Origin: Spirochaetae bacterium HGW-Spirochaetae-2
Lineage (GTDB): Bacteria; Spirochaetota; Spirochaetia; Sphaerochaetales; Sphaerochaetaceae
Length of the DNA: 64,000 bases
Direction of reading: 5' to 3'
NCBI GenBank assembly: GCA_002839355.1
Contig: PGXW01000009.1
Coordinates: forward strand, 37,269 to 101,268
Of this stretch, positions 8,823 to 17,315 are shown piece after piece (the first letter of the stretch is position 1; every line of letters starts with the position of its first letter). The notes beneath the pieces are model-generated. The model saw nothing but the letters and a program-made list of their open reading frames with translations. It searched no databases and was not told where the DNA came from. A program made the translations under genes and the position numbers.

Positions 8823-9797
8823 ATGCGATACCTGACCATACAACGGATACCTGTCCCAGTCTCGAAGATTGCGTTGGGCAGCACCTACTTCGGCACCACG
8901 ATCCCTGAAAAGACGGTCATGGCCATGTTGGATGCCTTCGCGACCGCGAACGGCACGGCACTCGATACGGCACGTGTCTATGGCCAGGATTATCCCGGAG
9001 GCCCCAGTCCCAGCGAATCGGTGATCGGCAAGTGGCTCTCGGAGACCGGCATGCGCAAACGCATGGTTCTGGCTACCAAGGGAATGCACCCCAGTGGCGA
9101 TGGCAAGAGCCGATTCACCTACCGGGACCTCATGAACGACATCGAGATGAGCCAAGAGTCGCTGGGTAGCGAGACGTTCGACATCTGGTTCCTCCACCGA
9201 GATGATCCGCAGGTTCCTGTCGGTGAGATCATGGACATGATGGCTCCTTTGGTACAATCGGGCATCATACGGGTTCTCGGTGCTTCCAATTGGACCACCG
9301 GCAGGATCGAAGCCGCCAACGCCTATGCCACGGCACATGGGCTTCCGACATTCGCCACCAGCGAGATTCAGTGGAGTCTTGCCAGCAGTACCCCGGAAAG
9401 CTGGAACGACCCATCCTTGGTGTGCATGGACAGCGACTCGTTGGTCTGGTATAGGAAGGAACGGATGCCCATATTCGCCTTCAGCTCCCAGTCGAAAGGA
9501 TTCTTCAGCAAAGCCATTGCCCATGGACTGGCAGGATTGAACGAAAAGAGCCGCTCACGGTTCCTGAATCCCGACAATGAGGCGAAGATCGAGCGGGTAC
9601 GCACCATCTCGGAGAACACCGGTTTGAGTCCTGCGGCGATAGCCACCGGCTATATCACCAACGAGGACCCCTCTTCGGTGGCGATCGTGGGCTGCTCCTC
9701 GGTCGGACAACTGGAAGACACCCTCACCGGTGCCGATGTGCTGCTCAGTCCTTCCCAATTGGACTATCTGGCGGGGGAACGGCAAGATGCAACATGA
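8823..9797 (+). CDS. Aldo/keto reductase
   Basis: This 324-residue (beta/alpha)8 oxidoreductase has the family's ALDTARVYG segment near 46-54 (catalytic Asp and Tyr) and WFLHRDDP with the active-site His. The C-terminal part resembles NADP-binding members (AIVGCSSVGQLEDTL). Substrate cannot be read from sequence. The ATG has a strong GGAGGAGG site. It overlaps the downstream DUF2804 gene by 11 bp, so the pair forms a small operon diverging from the selenium-cofactor operon. Confidence 0.88.
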   Translation: MRYLTIQRIPVPVSKIALGSTYFGTTIPEKTVMAMLDAFATANGTALDTARVYGQDYPGGPSPSESVIGKWLSETGMRKRMVLATKGMHPSGDGKSRFTYRDLMNDIEMSQESLGSETFDIWFLHRDDPQVPVGEIMDMMAPLVQSGIIRVLGASNWTTGRIEAANAYATAHGLPTFATSEIQWSLASSTPESWNDPSLVCMDSDSLVWYRKERMPIFAFSSQSKGFFSKAIAHGLAGLNEKSRSRFLNPDNEAKIERVRTISENTGLSPAAIATGYITNEDPSSVAIVGCSSVGQLEDTLTGADVLLSPSQLDYLAGERQDAT

Positions 9798-10824
9798 AGT
9801 AACCGACCGTCAGGACCTGCTCGATGTAAAGGGACGGATAATCGAAGAAGGTTGGGCACGCAACGCGGTATGGAAATATGATCGGCGCATGATCAAGGCA
9901 TCGGCGCTGAGGATCAAGGAATGGGACTACTATTCGATCATGTCACACGAGCATCGTTTCAGCGTATGCGTCACCTTCAGTGATCTCGGATTCGCCGCTC
10001 TGTTTGCCATTGCGTTTGTTGACATGGCTTCGGGTAAGGTATCGCAGATCGACACTATCCAACCCTTGAGCTTGGGAAAACTCGGCCTGCCGGCGAACTC
10101 CGGAGACCACTCTGTCGCCTGGGCCAACAAGAAGCTTCGCATCGCATTCAGCCGGAAGGAAGAACGGCGAAGGCTGCTGGTTGCCGCTCCCCAACTGGAA
10201 CTCCCCGATGGACGGGTCGGAATCGACGCCGACCTCACCTTGGTCCAACCACCAAACTCGGAGAGCCTGAATATCGCAACCTCATGGAAAGAGAAGCGGA
10301 CAGCCTTTTACCTGAACGAGAAGGTCAACTGCCTCGCTGTCAGCGGAACTGTTCGGTTGGGCAATGATCTGGTCACTCTTGGACCGCACGAATCGTTCGG
10401 TGTCCTCGACTGGGGTCGGGGCCGGTGGACCTATGTGAACCGTTGGTATTGGGCTTCGGCATCGGGCATGTTGGACGACGTCAGCTTCGGTTTCAATCTC
10501 GGCTATGGATTCAGCGACCGCAGTTGTGCCAGCGAAAATGCGATAATCTACGACCGTCGGATCCACAAGTTGGATGAAGTGGTCTTCACTATTCCACCAT
10601 CGAGCTATACCGATCCGTGGACCATAACCAGCGGCGACAACCGCTTCGAGATGACATTCGAACCGATCGTCGACCGGACGTCCGACATCAACCTGCTGCT
10701 GGTCAAATCGATCCAACACCAGGTCTTCGGTTATTTCACCGGAACCGCCGTATTGGATGACGGGACCAAGTTGGAGATCAAGGATTTCCCTGGTTTTGCC
10801 GAGGATGTGTTCAACCGGTATTGA
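9787..10824 (+). CDS. DUF2804 family protein
   Basis: The 345-residue protein resembles DUF2804 proteins: a largely beta-strand sequence with GVLDWGRGRWTYVNRWYWASA near 215-235 as the most recognisable block. No catalytic residues can be assigned and function is unknown. The ATG at 9787 follows GGGGGAACGGCAAG and lies inside the 3' end of the aldo/keto reductase gene, implying translational coupling. It converges on the zinc-ribbon gene 19 bp downstream. There is no signal peptide or transmembrane segment, so a cytoplasmic place is likely. Confidence 0.75.
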   Translation: MQHEVTDRQDLLDVKGRIIEEGWARNAVWKYDRRMIKASALRIKEWDYYSIMSHEHRFSVCVTFSDLGFAALFAIAFVDMASGKVSQIDTIQPLSLGKLGLPANSGDHSVAWANKKLRIAFSRKEERRRLLVAAPQLELPDGRVGIDADLTLVQPPNSESLNIATSWKEKRTAFYLNEKVNCLAVSGTVRLGNDLVTLGPHESFGVLDWGRGRWTYVNRWYWASASGMLDDVSFGFNLGYGFSDRSCASENAIIYDRRIHKLDEVVFTIPPSSYTDPWTITSGDNRFEMTFEPIVDRTSDINLLLVKSIQHQVFGYFTGTAVLDDGTKLEIKDFPGFAEDVFNRY

Positions 10825-10843
10825 TGAATGTACCCCAACCTGT

Positions 10844-11227
10844 TCAGGTACCAGATCTCTGTTCGACCTCCAACACCACATCCTTGCTCTCGGCCAGGGA
10901 GCGCATGCGGACGATCCTATTCTCGATCGCCTTGGGCGAACAATTGAACCGTTCGGACAGCTCCCGTATCGAAGTACCCTTGCACCACTCGAACAGCAGG
11001 TCCATCTCGTCGATATCGTGGCGCTGCAAATGCCAATTGCGTGTGAAATAGGTTTCGCTGAAGGTCTTTCCGCAGGTGGAACACCGGTATCTCCGCACCT
11101 GTCGGTCCGGGTCGTTCGGACACCTATAGTATCCATGGGGACGATACCATCGTTTTTTCTCGGCATATTCGGGAATGTGGTATCGGCATTCCGGATTGGG
11201 ACAGGTCTTTGTTTTCGTGTTCAGCAT
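10844..11227 (-). CDS. Orphan zinc-ribbon/HTH protein, IS1-like transposase N-terminus
   Basis: The 127-residue product has cysteines as C-x4-C (9,14), a cysteine at 36 and CSTC at 49-52, followed by a helix-turn-helix region (KGTSIRELSERFNCSPKAIENRI, about 83-105). This resembles the DNA-binding N-terminal part of IS1/IS1595-type transposases, but no DDE catalytic domain or terminal inverted repeat is next to it. It is either a domesticated transcription factor or a transposase remnant. The start at 11227 is supported by GGAGG nine bases upstream; the open frame to 11656 is antisense to the helicase gene and not used. Confidence 0.6.
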   Translation of the reverse strand: MLNTKTKTCPNPECRYHIPEYAEKKRWYRPHGYYRCPNDPDRQVRRYRCSTCGKTFSETYFTRNWHLQRHDIDEMDLLFEWCKGTSIRELSERFNCSPKAIENRIVRMRSLAESKDVVLEVEQRSGT

Positions 11228-11465
11228 TGAAGAGCACCTCCTATACCAACAATTACCGCAACAGTATCCATTCTGCTTCAGTATTTCAAAAAAAATCGCA
11301 TCCTCAGGTGACAATGATCGACACGCCTTGAACAAACGCCAACTATCGTATAGAGTTACTGTAGTTCTGCAATGATTCGACCTCCCAGAACATAATGTAG
11401 ATGTTACATACCATAGTATCCTGCCTGCCCAGCTCGCCTGAGATACATCCATATTTAGGAGACCC

Positions 11466-13451
11466 ATGCAACAGTTAGAGAAATTTTCAGCTCTCGGTCT
11501 AACAGACCGAACTATTGACGCCCTCATAGCAAAAGGCTTTGAGGAGCCCACCGCCATCCAGGCAGCTTGTATTCCACTACTTTTGAAAGAACAAGTCGAC
11601 GTTGTCGGAAGAGCCCAGACCGGAACCGGTAAGACAGCCGCTTTCGGACTACCCATATTGGAAATCGTAGAACCGGAATTGCAATCGGTTCAAGCCCTTA
11701 TCCTCTCTCCCACGAGAGAACTCGCAGTGCAGGTCGGTGCCGAAATCGAATCCTTGCAAGGCGACCGCCACCTGCAGATACTACCGGTGTACGGAGGCTC
11801 CTCCATGGACCTCCAGATCCGTCGTCTACGCAGGGGTGTGCACGTCGTTGCCGGAACCCCCGGCCGTGTGCTCGACCATATCAGACGGGGTACCCTCGAT
11901 CTGTCGGCGTTGAAGTTCGTGGTGCTCGACGAAGCCGATGAAATCCTGAACATGGGGTTCATCGAAGATGTCGAATCGATCCTGGAGCAGACACCCAAGG
12001 AAAAGCGGATGTTGCTGTTCAGCGCCACCATGCCGAAACCTATCCTCAAACTCGCCGAACGGTTCATGCACGATTACCGTCTGGTGGAAGCGACACAGGA
12101 TGGTGGAACTCCGGTATTGACCGACCAACATTTCTACGAAGTCAGGGAGGGAGACAAGATCGAATTGCTCTGCCGCCTGATCGACATAGCCCCTGCCTTC
12201 TATGGTCTGGTGTTTTGCCGTACGAAAATGCAGAGCGATGAAGTCTGTCGCATGTTGATCGACCGTGCATACAACGCCGAGGCCATCCATGGCGACTTGG
12301 CCCAGAAGCAGCGCGAGTTGATCCTCCACAAGTTCCGGGAGAAGCGGATCACCATTCTTGTCGCCACCGATGTCGCTGCCCGGGGCATCGACGTCCAGGA
12401 CCTCACCCATGTGATCAACTACACGATTCCACAGAATCCCGAGACCTATATCCACCGTATCGGCCGTACCGGTCGTGCCGGCAAATTGGGTACAGCTGTC
12501 ACCTTCGTGACCCCCAGCGAATCGCGGAGATTCACCTACATCCGACGTGCTGTCAAAAGCGAAGTCGTGCAGGAGCGGATTCCCGATATCGAAACCGTGG
12601 TGGCCATCAAGCGTGAGCGTATCATTAACGGTATCGCCGACAGCATAACCGCCGACACCTACGACGACTATAGCGTGATGGCCCAGGATCTGATCGAAAT
12701 TCATGAACCCAAAGCAATCGTAGCCGCATTGCTTGAACGCCACTATGGCAGCCAACTCAATGAACGGGCCTACAAACATATCACACAAGCGGAGGACCGG
12801 AGCCGCAACCGACGGGAGCAGAGTGCTCCCCGCGAACGGGACGACCGGTACGCCCGCAGGGACGATTGGGACCGCCGTCGGGACGACTACAACGATGGTC
12901 GTCGTCCCGGTGCATCCGATGAAATCAGGCTGTTCATTGCGAAAGGCCGTTCATCGGGAATGACCAAGCGGCTGTTGGTCGATTACATAAAGGAACATGC
13001 CCAGGTGACCGACCACGAAATCGATGGTGTGCAGGTCATGGAGGACTTCTCCTTCGTGACAGCTCCCGAAGCGGCCGCGCAATTGATTCTCCAATCCTTC
13101 TCCTTCATGGAAAACGATGGCAAACCGATCGTGACCAAAGCCCGTCCGGACAATCCGAACGGAAGGCATTTGGCCGGCAGGCATCGCAGCGACCGCAACG
13201 ACCGGTATGAACGGCCGTCCGATGGTCGCCGGGAACCGTATCGTGACAGTGCCAGCGCACGGCCGGTACGGGATGACCGCGGTTATTCCCGCGACGACCG
13301 CCAGGGGCGACCCGATCGTCCCGAACAATTCGATCGTCGCGACCGATATTCGTATCCAACCGACAGGCAAGTCCCCTCGTATGCGAAGAAAGGTTCGAAG
13401 AACCGCTTCAAATCGGGCGGATTCAAGAAGAGTCCATACAAAGGCCGATAG
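11466..13451 (+). CDS. DEAD-box ATP-dependent RNA helicase
   Basis: This 661-residue helicase has the full motif set: Q motif (GFEEPTAIQ), AQTGTGKT at 50-57, PTRELA, GTPGR, DEAD near 155, SAT, ARGID and HRIGRTGRAG. Residues about 490-570 look like a DbpA/CsdA-type RNA-binding domain (IRLFIAKGRSSGMTKRLLVDYI). Two low-complexity tracts rich in Arg and Asp flank it (about 440-480 and 575-635), typical of disordered RNA-binding tails. It probably remodels rRNA or mRNA, as DeaD/CsdA does. The ATG has an AGGAG four bases upstream. The final helicase of the CsdA or CshA type cannot be separated here. Confidence 0.93.
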   Translation: MQQLEKFSALGLTDRTIDALIAKGFEEPTAIQAACIPLLLKEQVDVVGRAQTGTGKTAAFGLPILEIVEPELQSVQALILSPTRELAVQVGAEIESLQGDRHLQILPVYGGSSMDLQIRRLRRGVHVVAGTPGRVLDHIRRGTLDLSALKFVVLDEADEILNMGFIEDVESILEQTPKEKRMLLFSATMPKPILKLAERFMHDYRLVEATQDGGTPVLTDQHFYEVREGDKIELLCRLIDIAPAFYGLVFCRTKMQSDEVCRMLIDRAYNAEAIHGDLAQKQRELILHKFREKRITILVATDVAARGIDVQDLTHVINYTIPQNPETYIHRIGRTGRAGKLGTAVTFVTPSESRRFTYIRRAVKSEVVQERIPDIETVVAIKRERIINGIADSITADTYDDYSVMAQDLIEIHEPKAIVAALLERHYGSQLNERAYKHITQAEDRSRNRREQSAPRERDDRYARRDDWDRRRDDYNDGRRPGASDEIRLFIAKGRSSGMTKRLLVDYIKEHAQVTDHEIDGVQVMEDFSFVTAPEAAAQLILQSFSFMENDGKPIVTKARPDNPNGRHLAGRHRSDRNDRYERPSDGRREPYRDSASARPVRDDRGYSRDDRQGRPDRPEQFDRRDRYSYPTDRQVPSYAKKGSKNRFKSGGFKKSPYKGR

Positions 13452-13481
13452 ATAAAAAAAACAAAAAAATCGATGATACAT

Positions 13482-13512
13482 GGCAGTTTTCAGGCATCAC
13501 TTGGAAACTGCC
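13482..13512 (+). terminator. Possible terminator after helicase gene
   Basis: Inverted repeat GGCAGTTT / AAACTGCC with a 15-base loop, 30 bases past the helicase stop; the following bases are A-rich rather than a U-run, so strength is uncertain. Confidence 0.4.
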
Positions 13513-13531
13513 TCAAAATTGAGTATTATTA

Positions 13532-13565
13532 CCTTGCGGTTGTTGCTTTGGATATGACCGCAAGG
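13532..13565 (+). promoter_or_regulatory. Hairpin sequestering the glycosyltransferase ribosome site
   Basis: A perfect 9-bp inverted repeat (CCTTGCGGT / ACCGCAAGG, loop 16 bases). The right arm contains most of the AAGGG that serves as the only Shine-Dalgarno candidate for the TTG-started gene at 13576. In RNA the hairpin would hide the ribosome site, a plausible translational control element. Confidence 0.5.
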
Positions 13566-13575
13566 GATACATGGT

Positions 13576-14787
13576 TTGGAACGTTTGGTAGTCGGGCAAT
13601 TCAGTGAATCTTTTCCTCCCCTCATGGATGGCGTCGGATTTGTTGTCAAGAATTATTCCGAACTGCTGCTGGACAAGGGACATCAGGTCTATGCGATAGT
13701 CTCCGGTTCCGTTGCGGAAGAGGGATACGAGTACGACCGAAACCACGGCATAGACTACACCATCCGCTCCACCATGGTGCCGTTGCCTGGAATCAGTCCC
13801 TACGGCATCGTAGTCAAGAACATGGAGTTCCGTAAGGAAGTCCGTGAAATCGAATTCGATATCCTCCACACCCATGCCCCCTTCTTCCTCGGACGGTTCG
13901 CCGAGCAATTGAACCGGCACAAGCAAATCCCCCTGATCAGCACATTCCACTCCCTCTACAAAGATGATTTCTATGGGTTCACCCACTCGCATACCATGAC
14001 CGAACATCTGATCCGCATGATACTGCGCCACTACAATGCGGCCGACGAAGTGTGGACTCCAACCGAATGGAGCAAACGCAAGTTGCACGGGTACGGTTTC
14101 GAGGGAGAAATACAGGTTGTGGAGAACGGGTGCGATCTCCCCGTACCGACGCCCCAAGAGTACCGGGCCTATGCTGAAGAGGGACATCATATCGTTGGAG
14201 TCCCGAAGCATATCCCCCTGCTCCTCTATATCGGACAATTGAAGAAGGAGAAGAACCTGGAGCTTTTGATAGAGGCATTGGCAATCGCGCATGCCCACCA
14301 TGCCCAATTCCACATGGTGTTCGTAGGATCCGGACCAGACAAGGCCCATTTCAAGCGGATGATCGATGATCTCCAGTTGAAATCGCATGTCACCTTCACC
14401 GGAAAGATCACCGACAGAGAACAGATAAAGGCCCTTCTGGCTGCGAGCACACTCTTCCTCTTCCCTTCCCAATACGACACCTCCGCATTGGTGTTGCGCG
14501 AAGCGGCGGCATTCAGCTTGCCGCTGCTCAACACGCTCGGGTCCAGCACCGCCGGAGTCTCCACCGACAACGTGAATGGATTCGTTGCCAAGAACAATGC
14601 GAAGGATTATGGCCGACGCCTGGTTCAGCTCCTAGGCCAACCGCAATTGTGCAAAAACGTGGGATTGGAAGCGAACAGCACGCTCTACCGCAATTGGGGC
14701 GATGTGGTCGATGAAGTCGAGCAACGGTATCTCGAATTGAAAGCGAAGGGTCCCAAGGCGAAAAGGAAACGGTTAAACTCCCGGTGA
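13576..14787 (+). CDS. GT4-family glycosyltransferase
   Basis: This 403-residue GT-B fold protein starts VVGQFSESFPPLMDGVG, typical of GT4 enzymes such as 1,2-diacylglycerol glucosyltransferases. It has the donor-site region LYIGQLKKEKNLELLIEAL near 215-233 and LFPSQYDTSALVLREAAAFSLPLL near 300-325, where the E-x7-E motif is degenerate. Transfer of a sugar to a lipid or polysaccharide is likely; donor and acceptor are unknown. No ATG is available in frame, so the TTG at 13576, nine bases after AAGGG, is chosen. The 3' end overlaps the convergent MFS gene by 15 bp. Confidence 0.82.
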   Translation: MERLVVGQFSESFPPLMDGVGFVVKNYSELLLDKGHQVYAIVSGSVAEEGYEYDRNHGIDYTIRSTMVPLPGISPYGIVVKNMEFRKEVREIEFDILHTHAPFFLGRFAEQLNRHKQIPLISTFHSLYKDDFYGFTHSHTMTEHLIRMILRHYNAADEVWTPTEWSKRKLHGYGFEGEIQVVENGCDLPVPTPQEYRAYAEEGHHIVGVPKHIPLLLYIGQLKKEKNLELLIEALAIAHAHHAQFHMVFVGSGPDKAHFKRMIDDLQLKSHVTFTGKITDREQIKALLAASTLFLFPSQYDTSALVLREAAAFSLPLLNTLGSSTAGVSTDNVNGFVAKNNAKDYGRRLVQLLGQPQLCKNVGLEANSTLYRNWGDVVDEVEQRYLELKAKGPKAKRKRLNSR

Positions 14788-15957
14788 TGCGACAGCACGC
14801 TTCAACAGCACTTTCCTGAAAAGGAATATCATGACAAGCGATAGTATCGCGAACACGGTGTACGAACCGAACATCCTACCGAAACCGATCCATTCGACCA
14901 CATAGCCACCGATTCCCGCACCCACGACTGTTGGAAGCCCGATACCTACCGAAGTGTAGAGTGCCATGCCGACCGCCCGACGTTCGGGAGCGATATTGTT
15001 GTTCACGAACATGATCGCAGCCGGATGGAAGAATCCATATACGACCGAATGGAACAACTGGCCGACCACAGCACCTGCCAAGGTGGGGATGAGCATGTAG
15101 GAGAGCAACCTGAAGCAGAGCCCCAGACTCGAGATACCGATCAGTATGATCGGACGGACTCCCGAACGGAGCAAACGCCCGCCGAGCAGCATGAAGCCCA
15201 GCTCGGTCATCGCAGCGAGAGCCATGAGGATGCTGACCAACTCCCCGCGATGCAATTCCTCGGTCACATACAGAGGAAAGAAATTCGCGATCGCAGCCAT
15301 GGCCAGGCGATTCATCGCGATCACGGAGATTCCGATAATCAGTTTCCTGCTGAACACGGCATCCTTGCCTTTCGAACGCCAAAAGTTCCAGGTAATCTTC
15401 CGACGCTCGTGCTTGGCTATCGCCTCGTCGGGTTTCAACACCGCAAGCGAACCGAGATACAGGCAGGTGGCGATACCAGCCCACAGGAGCATGGACCGGT
15501 TGTCGGTCACACGCAGTACCCCACTGAATTGGAAGAACAGGCTGAAGCTGATGAAACCCAACGTCCCCGAGGAGCGCAACTTGGTGTATTGCCACAAATC
15601 CGATCCGATCCGGTGCATGAACATGGCGTCTTGGATTGGCCAGACGGGCTTGAAGAAAAAGGCCAGCAGGATAATCGAAGCTACTGTGGCAACCGGGTGG
15701 CCGAGGAGCGTCAAGGGAATGGTGAAGGCAAAGGTTCCCATCGTAAGGAACAGGAGTACCATGCGTGGTCGCCCTGTCCTGTCGGCCCAGTCGGCAAGTA
15801 TGAACGGACTGATGATACCGACAGCTTCGAACAGTCCGAGAAGCACGCCGATGCTTGCATGGCTGTATCCGTGGTTGCGGATTATTATCTGCAGGTACGG
15901 AACCAGAATTGCCGATATCGTGTGGACGAAAAACGCGGGCAGGTACAGTTGCGACAT
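14773..15957 (-). CDS. MFS permease (MFS_1-like/PPP type)
   Basis: The 394-residue protein has about 12 hydrophobic segments, begins LYLPAFFVHTISAILVPYLQIIIRNHGYSHASIGVL and carries the loop motif ADWADRTGRPR near 55-66 and a mid-protein KHERRKITW cytoplasmic loop. It resembles the LacY/NucP-related MFS_1-like group that includes phenylpropionate-type permeases. Substrate unknown. No ribosome site precedes the ATG; a promoter with a -10 six bases upstream suggests a leaderless mRNA. Confidence 0.82.
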   Translation of the reverse strand: MSQLYLPAFFVHTISAILVPYLQIIIRNHGYSHASIGVLLGLFEAVGIISPFILADWADRTGRPRMVLLFLTMGTFAFTIPLTLLGHPVATVASIILLAFFFKPVWPIQDAMFMHRIGSDLWQYTKLRSSGTLGFISFSLFFQFSGVLRVTDNRSMLLWAGIATCLYLGSLAVLKPDEAIAKHERRKITWNFWRSKGKDAVFSRKLIIGISVIAMNRLAMAAIANFFPLYVTEELHRGELVSILMALAAMTELGFMLLGGRLLRSGVRPIILIGISSLGLCFRLLSYMLIPTLAGAVVGQLFHSVVYGFFHPAAIMFVNNNIAPERRAVGMALYTSVGIGLPTVVGAGIGGYVVEWIGFGRMFGSYTVFAILSLVMIFLFRKVLLKRAVASPGV

Positions 15958-15963
15958 AGGCTG

Positions 15964-15992
15964 AGTGTATGTTTGTGCAGAAAAAAAGACAA
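15964..15992 (-). promoter_or_regulatory. MFS gene promoter (leaderless geometry)
   Basis: TTGTCT (-35, 15987-15992), 17-base spacer, TACACT (-10, 15964-15969), then six bases to the ATG at 15957. Confidence 0.55.
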
Positions 15993-16273
15993 TAGAAGCG
16001 GCAATGATACTTCTTGGAGAATTTCTGCCCTAGATATGTCACAAGCTGGTCCCTTCCATACGAGTTGAACCGAACCGAAGGCAATACCAGATTCGAAGCC
16101 GTCCGGACATTTGAACCGGATACTGATTCCCAGCTGCTGCACACTAGTCCGGAAAACAATGGCTATTGTGTCCCAGTACATGATTTAATGCTAAGTAGTC
16201 TATATTGGACCAGAACTGCGATGCAAAGCACCACACCGATCGAAGTATTACCCAACTGATTTCATTTCACCCC

Positions 16274-16302
16274 TTCACGGAACACTTATGACATAGTATA
16301 CT
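16274..16302 (+). promoter_or_regulatory. Promoter of secreted orphan gene (near-leaderless)
   Basis: TTCACG (-35), 17-base spacer, TATACT (-10, 16297-16302), then eight bases to the ATG at 16311. No Shine-Dalgarno sequence fits between. Confidence 0.6.
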
Positions 16303-16310
16303 TGGGTATT

Positions 16311-17309
16311 ATGAAACGATTGAAATTTTATTTGTCGATAGTATTCATATTCTCATTTGGAATACTGCTCGGGGCACCACCCGAATATTGGTATCAGATT
16401 CAATGGAACACCAACAATACCTGGCTAAATAATAGTTCCCAACAGTTGGTATGGACCGGTTTCACCGGTAAGGATACGGGCACGTTTGGAGTTCAGAGAT
16501 CATCATCAATCGCGCCACCCGTAGGCATGAGCTATGATTCGAACTTGACCATGATCGTCAGCTCTGAACCCCATTTAGATGAATTCAGACTGACAAAGGT
16601 AGGAGATCCAACCAAATATTTTCGTGCGTATCTCACCTTCAGCAAAGTCAGCGGATTGGAAATAGATTCTACTTTGGAAAATGATTACATCGCTATTTCT
16701 ATTTCTGGCTCGAGTTGGTGGGGTGGTAATTTCCATTTGAACACACGATCGAATGTCGGCTTGTTTCCTGATGATACAGATTTCAATGGAATTTATAGGA
16801 CCTATTTCCGCTTCCAGTTATATCCAACGGACCATTTGTTTGACGATGACTATCTTCTCCTTGACGAAACCATGCACTACAATCTCAAATATTGGGGTTC
16901 TGGGACGTGGACAGCTACTTCATTGGCGGTAACTCCTTTCACCAACTATGTCGATGTCATTGGATTACAACAATCGAGTGCCAGCATGCAAGTCGGTTCA
17001 GTGGAATTCGCATCCGATGATAGTAACAACAACAGAACGTACAAAATTTACATAACTCCGGGTGAGTTGGGTTCAACACAATTTGCATTCCACCGGACTG
17101 ATGGAACAGCTCCTGCCATCACCTACTCTGTAAGAATTAATAATGGAATATTCAACCCATCCTCCTTAATCAGAACTGTAACAACAAAAGATTCCAATAA
17201 CCACTGGTACGATTTCTTTACCCTTTCAATCGGAGGATTCCAAACCAATATTGTCTATAAAGCCGGTAGTTATGTTAGTAAAATAAAGGTCGAGCTGGTC
17301 TCCGAATAG
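16311..17309 (+). CDS. Secreted protein of unknown function
   Basis: The family is not recognised. The 332-residue product starts MKRLKFYLSIVFIFSFGILLGA, a clear Sec signal peptide with probable cleavage after the GA pair. The rest is rich in Ser, Thr, Asn, Tyr and Trp with alternating polar and hydrophobic residues, suggesting an extracellular or periplasmic beta-rich domain; there is no lipobox cysteine or C-terminal anchor. The gene is visibly more AT-rich than its neighbours, which hints at recent acquisition or relaxed composition. An in-frame TTG three codons upstream is possible, but the ATG is preferred. A fimbrial or adhesin-like role would be guesswork. Confidence 0.7.
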   Translation: MKRLKFYLSIVFIFSFGILLGAPPEYWYQIQWNTNNTWLNNSSQQLVWTGFTGKDTGTFGVQRSSSIAPPVGMSYDSNLTMIVSSEPHLDEFRLTKVGDPTKYFRAYLTFSKVSGLEIDSTLENDYIAISISGSSWWGGNFHLNTRSNVGLFPDDTDFNGIYRTYFRFQLYPTDHLFDDDYLLLDETMHYNLKYWGSGTWTATSLAVTPFTNYVDVIGLQQSSASMQVGSVEFASDDSNNNRTYKIYITPGELGSTQFAFHRTDGTAPAITYSVRINNGIFNPSSLIRTVTTKDSNNHWYDFFTLSIGGFQTNIVYKAGSYVSKIKVELVSE

Positions 17310-17315
17310 TTCTGA

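Larger units (their letters stand above)
15958..16310. other. Divergent intergenic region
   Basis: The 353-bp space between the MFS gene and the secreted orphan contains the two outward promoters listed separately. No open frame with a ribosome site, no repeat and no RNA gene was recognised in the middle. Confidence 0.6.
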
